A stretch of 5,987 nucleotides of DNA, taken from assembly GCA_905207385.1 (NCBI GenBank), contig CAJLLH010000077.1, positions 1 to 5,987 on the forward strand. The letters run 5' to 3'. Below, one piece after another: positions 1 to 4,789 of the stretch (the stretch's first letter is position 1; each line of letters begins with the position of its first letter). Below the pieces are notes generated by a model that was given only the letters and a program-made list of their open reading frames with translations, made no database searches and was not told the origin of the DNA. This stretch comes from an uncultured Eubacteriales bacterium (GTDB taxonomy: Bacteria > Bacillota > Clostridia > Christensenellales > Borkfalkiaceae). The position numbers and the translations under genes are program-made.

Positions 1-22
1 ACTTCCACTAAAGATTGTGAAC

Positions 23-238
23 TCAGTTCTTTTCGCTCTTCTTCGCCGTATCCTGCTGAGAGCCTTTTTCGGCGCTCTGCGCAGATTTTTTTTCAAGCTG
101 CTCGTCTATATAGCATTCTGCTTTCTGCATGAGCTCGTCCTGATTTTTCTTAATCATCTTTCTGAGCTTGCAGCTGTTAGCGACGAGAATTGCGCCGCCC
201 GCCATACCTGCGGCGAGACCTAAAATAAATTCTTTCAC
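23..238 (-). CDS. Small single-pass membrane protein, function unknown (71 aa)
   Basis: The protein has a hydrophobic N-terminal segment (about residues 4-21) rich in Gly and Ala (LGLAAGMAGGAIL), then a basic stretch (KLRKMIKK, 24-31) and a long charged Lys/Glu/Gln tail. This suggests a single membrane anchor with a cytosolic helical tail. The layout recalls small YtxH-type Firmicutes proteins, but I see no decisive signature and assign no function. The start is GTG, chosen because GAAGGAG lies 5 bases upstream and the hydrophobic segment begins directly after it. The gene lies 120 bases downstream of the leucine-zipper gene on the same strand, with no clear terminator between, so co-transcription is possible. 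I am confident it is a real gene and unsure what it does. Confidence 0.75.
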   Translation of the reverse strand: MKEFILGLAAGMAGGAILVANSCKLRKMIKKNQDELMQKAECYIDEQLEKKSAQSAEKGSQQDTAKKSEKN

Positions 239-250
239 TACTGCTCCTTC

Positions 251-312
251 AAAGGGCAGAAAGGCGGCTTAAGGCGCAAAGACGCGCACATATGCCCCGT
301 TCAACGCCCTTT
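251..312 (-). other. Inverted repeat in the leader of the small membrane protein gene
   Basis: AAAGGGC at 251-257 is the exact reverse complement of GCCCTTT at 306-312, with a GC-rich interior that holds a smaller GCGC/GCGC pair (274-277 with 284-287). On the leftward transcript the closing arm ends just before the GAAGGAG ribosome binding site. The fold could therefore present or partly mask that site. It has no U-run and is not a terminator. A regulatory role is inference; a 7-bp arm over a 48-base loop can occur by chance. Confidence 0.25.
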
Positions 313-342
313 ACAAACAGTATGCGGAAACAGCCGCAGCAT

Positions 343-368
343 TATTACTGTAAAAATATTACTGTAAA
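343..368. repeat. 12-base direct repeat, period 14, spanning a stop codon
   Basis: TATTACTGTAAA occurs at 343-354 and again at 357-368. The stop codon of the leftward leucine-zipper gene (359-361) lies inside the second copy. It looks like a short tandem duplication at the 3' end of that gene. No function is claimed. Confidence 0.6.
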
Positions 369-949
369 TTTTTTACCTTAAGCCTTAACACTGCGTTTTC
401 TTCGGTCAGTCTTTTGACCGTCGCCTGAAGGCGCTCGTTTTCCTCGCGCAAGGATGAGGCGAGCCTGTCGTAAAGCCCGTCTATTTCCTTTTCCACGCGG
501 CGGCGCGCGCCGTCCTCCACTCCGCATTCGCGCATGAGCTGCTGCATGCGGTCGGGCTGTTTTGTGAGCACGTTGCGATATTTATTCTGGTAGCGGAGCA
601 TGAGCTTATCGTCCCCGCCCGCAAGGTTCAGAACGGCGCGGCGCACGGAAATGCCCTTGCTTTTTTCCGTTAAAATGGAACGAAGCAGCTTATCCGTCTC
701 CTCGTCCGAAAAGGCGCGTATGGGTTCGGCTTTAAGCCCCGTGCCGCGAAGGAGCTTGCGCACCTCCTTGTTATCGGTACTGCGCAGAAGCGCGTAATAA
801 TAGTTGCGCACGCTGCCCTTGGCTCTGCCAGATTTTTTTGCATAGCCGTCAAATAGCGCAGAAAGCGTTCTTCCCGCGCGCCTGCCAGCATATATATACT
901 GAACGAATGCGCGCGCCTCATCTTCGGTATAGCCGTTGATTTTATTCAT
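359..949 (-). CDS. Putative DNA-binding protein with duplicated helical module and C-terminal leucine zipper
   Basis: This is a 196-residue, basic, soluble protein with no signal peptide. Residues 8-56 and 81-129 align without gaps (TEDE...GR...VRNYYYALL against SDEE...GIS...YQNKYRNVL), sharing E11/E84, I19/I92, G26/G99, A37/A110, N49/N122 and L55/L128. The pattern recalls the Myb/RsfA-like helix-turn-helix repeats of Firmicutes. A basic patch (RRR, 149-151) leads into a canonical zipper with leucines at 167, 174, 181, 188 and 195, and Asn or Val at the alternate core positions (171, 178, 185, 192). That pattern typically gives a parallel dimer. The ATG is preceded by GGGAGG four bases upstream. 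I could not find a convincing promoter for it. The likely role is a dimeric DNA-binding regulator or chromosome-associated protein; the targets are unknown, and DNA binding is inferred from layout only. Confidence 0.8.
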   Translation of the reverse strand: MNKINGYTEDEARAFVQYIYAGRRAGRTLSALFDGYAKKSGRAKGSVRNYYYALLRSTDNKEVRKLLRGTGLKAEPIRAFSDEETDKLLRSILTEKSKGISVRRAVLNLAGGDDKLMLRYQNKYRNVLTKQPDRMQQLMRECGVEDGARRRVEKEIDGLYDRLASSLREENERLQATVKRLTEENAVLRLKVKNLQ

Positions 950-1060
950 ATATCCTCCCGCCGCAAGGCATTTTTAACACAAGCCCGACCGCCGCGACAT
1001 ATCGCGCTTTGCGCCTTTTTACGCGCAGCATGCGGACAGATGTTTGTTTCACATTGTGTA

Positions 1061-1088
1061 TTGACATAAATTCGGCATTCGATACATT
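1061..1088 (+). promoter_or_regulatory. SigA-type promoter of the 306-residue protein gene
   Basis: A consensus -35 TTGACA (1061-1066) is followed after 16 bases by a -10 TACATT (1083-1088, 4 of 6 matches). Transcription would start near 1095, giving a leader of about 25 bases. A small palindrome, CACA-T-TGTG (1050-1058), lies just upstream of the -35; its significance is unknown. Confidence 0.6.
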
Positions 1089-1120
1089 AAAATATAAAAA
1101 TAAATCAAGGCAGTAAAAAT

Positions 1121-2041
1121 ATGCGCGTATATTTTATATCCGAAAAGCCCGCGGCACTTAAATTGGACGGGCAATATGCGGGAACAATCGACCTTTTTGA
1201 ACGGTACGTTGAAATAGACGGGGCGCGCGGCGCGATGTGCGAAATTGTGCCGCACGACAATTTTCAGCCGCTGAATTTTTATTTGGACGAAAATTTTTTT
1301 TATGCGCCTCACCCGTTTGCCGACGTATTCACCGCCTGCGGGGAAAAATACATACATATAGACGGTTACGACGAAAAAGGCGGGCTTAGCATATGCGCGC
1401 AGGGCTACGCCTGCGGAACGCTTGTAACAATTTTCCGACTGGGCGGAATTTACGCGGCGTGCGAGGCGGGCGAAAGCAACATATGCCCGCTGAACGACAA
1501 ATACTTTCGCCCCGAGATAAAAGAAGCTGAATGCGGCGGAATGAAACTGGTTGCCGTTGAGGGCAAAAAAAGACTGGCGCTTTTTAACGGCTCAAAACTT
1601 GTTTTTGAAGGCCCGGCAGACAGCTACCGTTGCGGCTATAATCTGGAAATAACGGCCAACATAAAAAGCTGTGCGGCAATAACGACGGAAAAGAGCTATA
1701 CATTTGACGGAGAAAAATTTGTGTTGAACGGGCAGCGGACATACGAACGGCGCACACCCGGGCGCGGCGCGGAGCACATAGCATTTTTTGAAAGCGTGCT
1801 TTACGGCGGGGACAGCGCGGCATACTTAAGCGACGAACTGAAAGACCGCGCCTCAGCGCTTAAAGAGTACCTCGGCGAATTCGAGGCAGTAATTCCCCCC
1901 TCCTCCGCCGCCGAAAAGATGTACGGTGCGCGCTCGGCGGGACTTTTGCGGAAAGTTAACGGAAGGTTGTTCAGGGCAGATTATTTTATTACCGAAATGC
2001 AGGACGGCTTAATAACAAATATTTATCCCGCAGAAGACTGA
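1121..2041 (+). CDS. Conserved-looking hypothetical protein, 306 aa, Cys-rich, probably cytosolic
   Basis: I do not recognise this protein. It has no signal peptide or membrane segment. Nine cysteines (40, 73, 92, 98, 114, 122, 138, 171, 184) sit in the first 185 residues in no obvious metal-binding pattern, which suggests a reducing cytosolic setting. The first 200 residues alternate short hydrophobic and polar stretches with many Gly and Asp turns, as in beta-rich proteins. The opening PAALKLDGQYAGTIDL resembles a PEGA-like beta hairpin, but weakly. The C-terminal part (about 215-306) looks mixed alpha/beta, with a helix at 232-252 and a closing hairpin-like stretch. The ATG is preceded by AAGG ten bases upstream, a modest ribosome binding site. 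The gene has its own promoter and is transcribed alone. That it is coding is well supported by its length, start context and promoter; its function is unknown. Confidence 0.8.
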   Translation: MRVYFISEKPAALKLDGQYAGTIDLFERYVEIDGARGAMCEIVPHDNFQPLNFYLDENFFYAPHPFADVFTACGEKYIHIDGYDEKGGLSICAQGYACGTLVTIFRLGGIYAACEAGESNICPLNDKYFRPEIKEAECGGMKLVAVEGKKRLALFNGSKLVFEGPADSYRCGYNLEITANIKSCAAITTEKSYTFDGEKFVLNGQRTYERRTPGRGAEHIAFFESVLYGGDSAAYLSDELKDRASALKEYLGEFEAVIPPSSAAEKMYGARSAGLLRKVNGRLFRADYFITEMQDGLITNIYPAED

Positions 2042-2144
2042 ACTTTTTTACGCAAATGACTGAACTTTTTTGCGTAATACTTTCAAATTTTTTGCGAAAT
2101 CATAACCGCAGAGTTTTTACTCAATACACTTTCAGATTTTTTGC
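2036..2144. repeat. Degenerate direct repeats in an AT-rich 3' spacer
   Basis: GACTGAACTTTTTT occurs exactly at 2036-2049 and 2058-2071; the first copy contains the stop codon of the 306-residue protein gene. ACTTTCAAATTTTTTGC (2079-2095) recurs with one change at 2128-2144. The stretch 2062-2100 aligns with 2109-2149 as a longer, decayed duplication of about 40 bases. All copies share a CTTTTTT or ATTTTTTGC core. The rest of the 204-base spacer holds the terminator and nothing else I can identify. Confidence 0.6.
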
Positions 2145-2185
2145 ATTTGTTCGCGTTTTGAACGCAGCAGAGAAAAACTGAACAT

Positions 2186-2212
2186 AAAAAAACGGACGGC
2201 GAAAGCCGTCCG
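2186..2212 (-). terminator. Intrinsic terminator of the cyclophilin-like lipoprotein gene
   Basis: CGGACGGC (2193-2200) and GCCGTCCG (2205-2212) form a perfect 8-bp stem around a GAAA loop. On the leftward transcript it is followed by seven U (2186-2192). It lies 33 bases past the stop codon of the lipoprotein gene. Rightward transcripts from the 306-residue gene meet the same stem, but there it is followed by AAATTTTATA, so termination in that direction should be weaker. Confidence 0.9.
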
Positions 2213-2245
2213 AAATTTTATAAATTTATTGTGCCCAAAGGCAGA

Positions 2246-3196
2246 TTAATACTTGGTTATTACAACCGACTTGATGATGATGGGCGTGGCAGTAACGGTG
2301 TAAGTTACCTGCACGGGTCCTACAAGCAAAGCGTCGTCCCTGTCAACTTCGGTTTCCACGGTTGTAGAGAAATCGCTTTCGGAGCTGAACTCGTCGTCGA
2401 TGTAATCGTCTATCGCGTCGCGAAGGTCATCGAGAACGGCTTCGGAATCATCGTCGGTAAGGTATGCGAACGTTGCATAGTTCGACGTGGAGAGCGAAGA
2501 CGAGCTGCCTACCTGAAGCGCAAACAGACTTGTGGCGCTGTTGAGGTAGTATTCGCGGGTGAGAACCTGTCCGCCGTCGGTGTTTACAAGAACCTGCTCG
2601 CGGGCGTTATCGTCGCTGCTGCTTACCGTGTAGAACATCTTGAGCGCGCCGTATTCCGAACCGCGCTGACCGTTTTCTACCGTATGGCCGTTGTTGGAGA
2701 ACTCGCCGTACAGAGTGGGAAGCGCATCGCCCTTGTTGAGAATCATATTCTGCTTATCGTCGTAGGAATAGCCGCCGTCCTTGAATACCGAGGGCGTAAG
2801 CTTGCCGTCTTCGAAGAGCGAAATATAGTCATCTTCAAGATAGTTTGCGGGGTTATTGAGGTAATCGTCCATTGCAAGGCTTTCGTAAGCCTCGTCATAG
2901 GCGTCGCCGTTATACGAGTATGCACCGCCGTACCAGTCGTTGGACTGATAGTTGTGTATTATGGTGCCGTCGTAGAAGCCTGCTTCTGCAAGCTCTATGA
3001 AATGGCGAACCGTCTGGGGGTACATGTTCCTGTACATTGTATACTCGAGAACGTACTCCGTGCCGTTGAATTCTATTGTGATTTGTGCGCGGGGATGATT
3101 TGTTTCCACAGTGCATCCCGCAAGCGCTGCCGAAGCGCCGATTGCCGCTGCAACGGCTACGCCTATTACGGCGCGTTTTAACCTTCTGAATGACAT
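2246..3196 (-). CDS. Cyclophilin-type peptidyl-prolyl isomerase lipoprotein with altered active site
   Basis: The protein begins with basic residues (RRLKR), a hydrophobic Ala-rich segment and a lipobox ALAGC with the lipidated Cys at 28, so it should be anchored outside the membrane. The cyclophilin fold shows in YPQTVRHFIELAEAGFYDGT (59-78, the usual PKTVxNFxxLxxxGFYDGT), a GG at 90-91, GEFSNNGH (164-171), GALKM (183-187) and a closing strand PIIIKSVVI. An Asp/Tyr-rich insert (about 96-160) and an Asp/Ser-rich stretch (229-289) make it longer (316 residues) than a single-domain cyclophilin. The catalytic FHR reads IHN (80-82), so the active-site Arg is Asn; the usual QGGD reads YGGA. Isomerase activity is therefore doubtful, and a chaperone or binding role is possible. 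The ATG fixes the signal peptide; upstream AAGGCGG is only a weak ribosome binding site. It has its own promoter and terminator. Confidence 0.85.
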   Translation of the reverse strand: MSFRRLKRAVIGVAVAAAIGASAALAGCTVETNHPRAQITIEFNGTEYVLEYTMYRNMYPQTVRHFIELAEAGFYDGTIIHNYQSNDWYGGAYSYNGDAYDEAYESLAMDDYLNNPANYLEDDYISLFEDGKLTPSVFKDGGYSYDDKQNMILNKGDALPTLYGEFSNNGHTVENGQRGSEYGALKMFYTVSSSDDNAREQVLVNTDGGQVLTREYYLNSATSLFALQVGSSSSLSTSNYATFAYLTDDDSEAVLDDLRDAIDDYIDDEFSSESDFSTTVETEVDRDDALLVGPVQVTYTVTATPIIIKSVVITKY

Positions 3197-3255
3197 ATCT
3201 GCCGCCTTAAAAGGGAATTTATCCTTTTTTGATAATTTTTTGCTGATACTATTGT

Positions 3256-3284
3256 ATTTTACTTAATTTTAGCGGGTCAGTCAA
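3256..3284 (-). promoter_or_regulatory. SigA-type promoter of the cyclophilin-like lipoprotein gene
   Basis: Read leftward, TTGACT (3284-3279) is followed by a 17-base spacer and TAAAAT (3261-3256), each one base from consensus. Transcription should begin near 3249, leaving a leader of about 50 bases before the ATG. The leader contains a weak AAAAGG/CCTTTT inverted repeat (around 3209-3228) just ahead of the poor ribosome binding site. Confidence 0.75.
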
Positions 3285-3479
3285 GCGATTTGCGGCGCGG
3301 GCGGCTAAATTTCACCGCTTTGCCACTTAAAATAATTCAACAAGCCCCTAAGCGACCCGAAAAACCGTGCAAATTGCAGAAAAACAGCACAAAAAAAACG
3401 ACTTAAAAAACGACTTAAATAAGATGTCTGCCGCAAGATATGCATTTATGCGCGGCTTGCGGCAGTTGCACAGAGGTTT
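3285..3479. other. Non-coding gap with a 10-bp perfect stem-loop and a short tandem repeat
   Basis: No plausible gene lies between the lipoprotein promoter and the rplL terminator. Two structures stand out. CTGCCGCAAG (3428-3437) pairs perfectly with CTTGCGGCAG (3456-3465) around an 18-base loop that contains a small GCAT/ATGC pair; no U-run follows on either strand. Just before it is a two-copy tandem with period 12 (unit ACGACTTAAAAA, about 3394-3418). TGCAA-A-TTGCA (3368-3378) is a small palindrome. I found no promoter that would make this stretch a small RNA. Confidence 0.5.
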
Positions 3480-3514
3480 AAAAAAGCGGACAGAAATACT
3501 TCCGTCCGCCTTTT
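3480..3514 (-). terminator. Intrinsic terminator of the rplJ-rplL operon
   Basis: GCGGAC (3486-3491) and GTCCGC (3504-3509) form a 6-bp GC-rich stem, extended inward past one mismatch by GAA/TTC. Leftward transcripts meet six U (3485-3480) directly after it. It lies 24 bases past the rplL stop codon. The other side has CTTTTCAAGCTTTTT, so it may also work in the rightward direction. It separates rplJL from the lipoprotein gene. Confidence 0.85.
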
Positions 3515-3537
3515 CAAGCTTTTTAATTCTTAAAAGA

Positions 3538-3891
3538 TTATTCCATAACGGCAGTTGCGCCGGCAGCCTTAAGTTCAGCAACGATCTTTTCAGCTTCTTC
3601 CTTAGCAACGTTCTCTTTAAGCACGCCACCCTTTTCAACTGCAGCCTTAGCTTCTACAAGGCCGAGACCGGTGAAGCCGCGAACAACCTTGATAACGTCG
3701 ATCTTCTTAGCGCCAACGTCTTTAAGAACTACGTTGAATTCGGTCTTTTCTTCAGCTGCGGGAGCTGCTGCTACTGCTACGGGAGCTGCTGCGGACACGC
3801 CGAACTTCTCCTCGAGAGCCTTTACGAGCTCGTTGAGCTCAAGAACGGTCATGTTGCTGATTTCATCTATAAACTTATTGATATCTGCCAT
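3538..3891 (-). CDS. rplL: Ribosomal protein L7/L12 (bL12)
   Basis: This is the multicopy stalk protein of the large ribosomal subunit. Its dimers bind the C-terminal helix of L10 and recruit and stimulate translational GTPases. The 117-residue length is close to the usual 120 or so. The N-terminal dimerisation domain (about 1-32, with [19 protein letters not shown]) is followed by an Ala/Pro hinge (33-47). The C-terminal domain (about 50-117) carries the family signature [21 protein letters not shown], then [18 protein letters not shown] and [16 protein letters not shown]. At the usual VRExTGLGLKEAK motif it reads [13 protein letters not shown], so the usual acidic and basic residues are replaced at two places. 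The ATG has CGGAGG nine bases upstream, giving separate, strong initiation suited to the higher L12 stoichiometry. It is the second gene of the operon, 113 bases after rplJ. Confidence 0.98.
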   Translation of the reverse strand: MADINKFIDEISNMTVLELNELVKALEEKFGVSAAAPVAVAAAPAAEEKTEFNVVLKDVGAKKIDVIKVVRGFTGLGLVEAKAAVEKGGVLKENVAKEEAEKIVAELKAAGATAVME

Positions 3892-4004
3892 TTTAATGTT
3901 CCTCCGATTTTTAATGGTTTTATTTTTGCCCCGTTCAGGCAGGGACTCGCCTTACCCGCTTTATGCGGCGCGGGAGTTGCCGTGTTTTTCCGCAAAAACG
4001 GATG
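3892..4004 (-). other. rplJ-rplL intercistronic region with small hairpins
   Basis: The 113 bases hold no gene. On the leftward transcript GUUUUU-GCGG-AAAAAC (3999-3984) makes a 6-bp hairpin 5 bases past the rplJ stop codon, and CCCGC/GCGGG (3974-3955) a second. Neither has a terminal U-run, so read-through to rplL is expected. They may protect or process the mRNA between the cistrons; that is inference. The rplL ribosome binding site CGGAGG lies at 3906-3901. Confidence 0.4.
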
Positions 4005-4526
4005 TTATGCCTTGCTTTCCGCGATTCCGTTGAGCACGCGCACGATACCCGACATAAGGTTGGTGAGCACGCCTGCGAAGTTGGAAAGAGGCGCCTGCAT
4101 AGAGCCGAGCATTTTTGCAACGAGCTCTTCCTTGGAAGGCATGGTTGCGAGCGCTTCCACACCCTTCTTGTCAACATAAGCGTTGTCCGAGAAAGCGCAC
4201 TTCAATACGATTTTGCCTTCGTAGTCCTTAGCAGCCTTGGTCATAAGCTTTGCGGCGGTTACTTCGTCCGCGCTGAAAGCTATAGCCGTGGGGCCGTTAA
4301 GTGCTTCGTCGAACTGGTTAAAGCCGAGTTCGTTGAATGCCTTTCTTACCAGCGTGTTTTTGTAAACTTTGTACTCGCAGCCCGCTTCCCTGCACTTGTT
4401 TCTGAGTTCGGAAACTTCGGCAACGGTCAGTTTGTTGTAGTCTACAAATACAACTGATTTGGACGCCTGAATTTTAGAGGTTATCTCTTCGACAACCAGC
4501 TTCTTGGCTTCGAAATTAGCTGACAA
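4005..4526 (-). CDS. rplJ: Ribosomal protein L10 (uL10)
   Basis: L10 anchors the L7/L12 dimers to 23S rRNA at the base of the stalk and represses its own operon. The 173 residues match the bacterial length. Family features appear in order: an N-terminal KKLVVEEITSKIQASKSVVFVDY (8-30), the TVAEVSELRNKCREAG stretch (34-49), YKVYKNTLVRKAF (52-64, the conserved KNTL), GPTAIAFS (78-85), and a C-terminal helix (about 135-170) that binds L12 dimers. The start is TTG, chosen because a near-perfect ribosome binding site AAAGGAGGT lies at 4542-4534, eight bases upstream, and because the reading SANFEAKK fits the family. No better ATG exists. It is first in the operon, behind a promoter and an attenuating leader. 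Confidence 0.97.
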   Translation of the reverse strand: MSANFEAKKLVVEEITSKIQASKSVVFVDYNKLTVAEVSELRNKCREAGCEYKVYKNTLVRKAFNELGFNQFDEALNGPTAIAFSADEVTAAKLMTKAAKDYEGKIVLKCAFSDNAYVDKKGVEALATMPSKEELVAKMLGSMQAPLSNFAGVLTNLMSGIVRVLNGIAESKA

Positions 4527-4550
4527 ACTGTGTACCTCCTTTAAGAATTT

Positions 4551-4579
4551 AAAAAGCCCTTACGCCGCACGGCATAAGG
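4551..4579 (-). terminator. Attenuator terminator in the rplJ leader
   Basis: On the leftward transcript CCUUAUGCC (4579-4571) pairs with GGCGUAAGG (4566-4558) around GUGC, nine pairs including one G-U, followed by GC and five U (4555-4551). It sits between promoter and the rplJ ribosome binding site, so it must be bypassed for expression. In Bacillus subtilis, L10 complexed with L12 is known to promote termination in the rplJL leader; I infer the same here. UAAGG at 4625-4621 could pair with the CCUUA of the 5' arm as a competing antiterminator; this pairing is my suggestion. Confidence 0.85.
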
Positions 4580-4685
4580 ACATCAAAAAAGAATAAATCT
4601 TTGGATAATCTTTTTTCAAACCTTAACACCTCGGCAGGAAATTAAGCCTTGCGGCGCCTGCTTTCTGCGGCATCTTTGTTTTTAC
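4580..4685 (-). promoter_or_regulatory. L10 leader (autoregulatory mRNA element)
   Basis: The untranslated leader of rplJ carries the features of the Rfam L10 leader family: GCAGAAAGCAGGCG (4668-4655), a UUAAU stretch, and the hallmark CCUGCCGAGGUG (4638-4627). GCAGG pairs with CCUGC, enclosing a small GCC-GCAA-GGC hairpin with a GNRA-type loop. This region imitates the L10 site on 23S rRNA and is bound by L10-L12 when it is in excess. A second A/U-only stem (AAAAAAGA with UCUUUUUU, 4616-4609 and 4592-4585) lies between it and the attenuator. Family membership is from recognition by eye; a covariance-model search would settle it. Confidence 0.88.
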
Positions 4686-4691
4686 CAGTTG

Positions 4692-4720
4692 ATTATATTG
4701 TTTTATTTTAAGTTTGTCAA
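4692..4720 (-). promoter_or_regulatory. Strong SigA promoter of the rplJ-rplL operon
   Basis: Read leftward, TTGACA (4720-4715), a 17-base spacer and TATAAT (4697-4692) match the consensus perfectly. A- and T-tracts just upstream (about 4723-4762) resemble an UP element, as expected for a highly expressed ribosomal operon. Transcription should start near 4685. The upstream region is shared with the divergent transporter promoter, whose -35 is only 30 bases away. Confidence 0.93.
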
Positions 4721-4750
4721 CCGTTTTTATGCAAACAATAAAAAAATGTG

Positions 4751-4779
4751 TTGTAATTTTTTTTGCACGGTGCTATAAT
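4751..4779 (+). promoter_or_regulatory. Promoter of the SLC13-type transporter gene
   Basis: TTGTAA (4751-4756, 4 of 6 matches), 17 bases, then a perfect TATAAT (4774-4779) preceded by TGC (4771-4773), an extended -10. The start site would fall at about 4785-4790, on or within a few bases of the ATG at 4790. GCACG (4765-4769) and CGTGC (4782-4786) form an inverted repeat flanking the -10, a possible operator. Confidence 0.75.
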
Positions 4780-4789
4780 CACGTGCGTT

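Noticed and set aside
17..223. A rightward 68-codon frame with a hydrophobic stretch over the small membrane protein gene.
   Set aside because: The leftward frame has a proper ribosome binding site and a membrane anchor followed by a charged tail; the rightward one has no start signal.
323..338. TGCGG/CCGCA hairpin as a terminator for the leucine-zipper gene.
   Set aside because: The stem is only 5 bp and no U-run follows on the leftward transcript.
1049..1357. A leftward 102-codon frame over the start of the 306-residue protein gene.
   Set aside because: It is antisense to a better supported gene with promoter and ribosome binding site, and its product has no family resemblance.
2231..3181. 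A rightward open frame of 316 codons lying almost exactly over the cyclophilin-like lipoprotein gene.
   Set aside because: The leftward frame has a signal peptide, lipobox, cyclophilin motifs, promoter and terminator. The rightward product is an unstructured-looking Val/Arg/Cys mix with no ribosome binding site; it arises from the Asp/Ser-rich codon pattern of the real gene.
3209..3228. AAAAGG/CCTTTT hairpin in the lipoprotein leader as a riboswitch or terminator.
   Set aside because: Six weak pairs, mostly A-U, with no conserved riboswitch core and position directly ahead of the start codon; chance in AT-rich DNA is likely.
3285..3514. A rightward small RNA made of the 10-bp stem-loop and the bidirectional terminator stem.
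   Set aside because: I looked for a rightward promoter upstream (3330-3430) and found no -35/-10 pair with acceptable spacing.
3367..4179. A 270-codon rightward frame across rplL and the end of rplJ.
   Set aside because: It is antisense to two certain ribosomal protein genes and has no ribosome binding site or recognisable domain.
3963..4457. A 164-codon rightward frame over rplJ.
   Set aside because: Antisense to rplJ, with composition typical of a shadow frame and no start signals.
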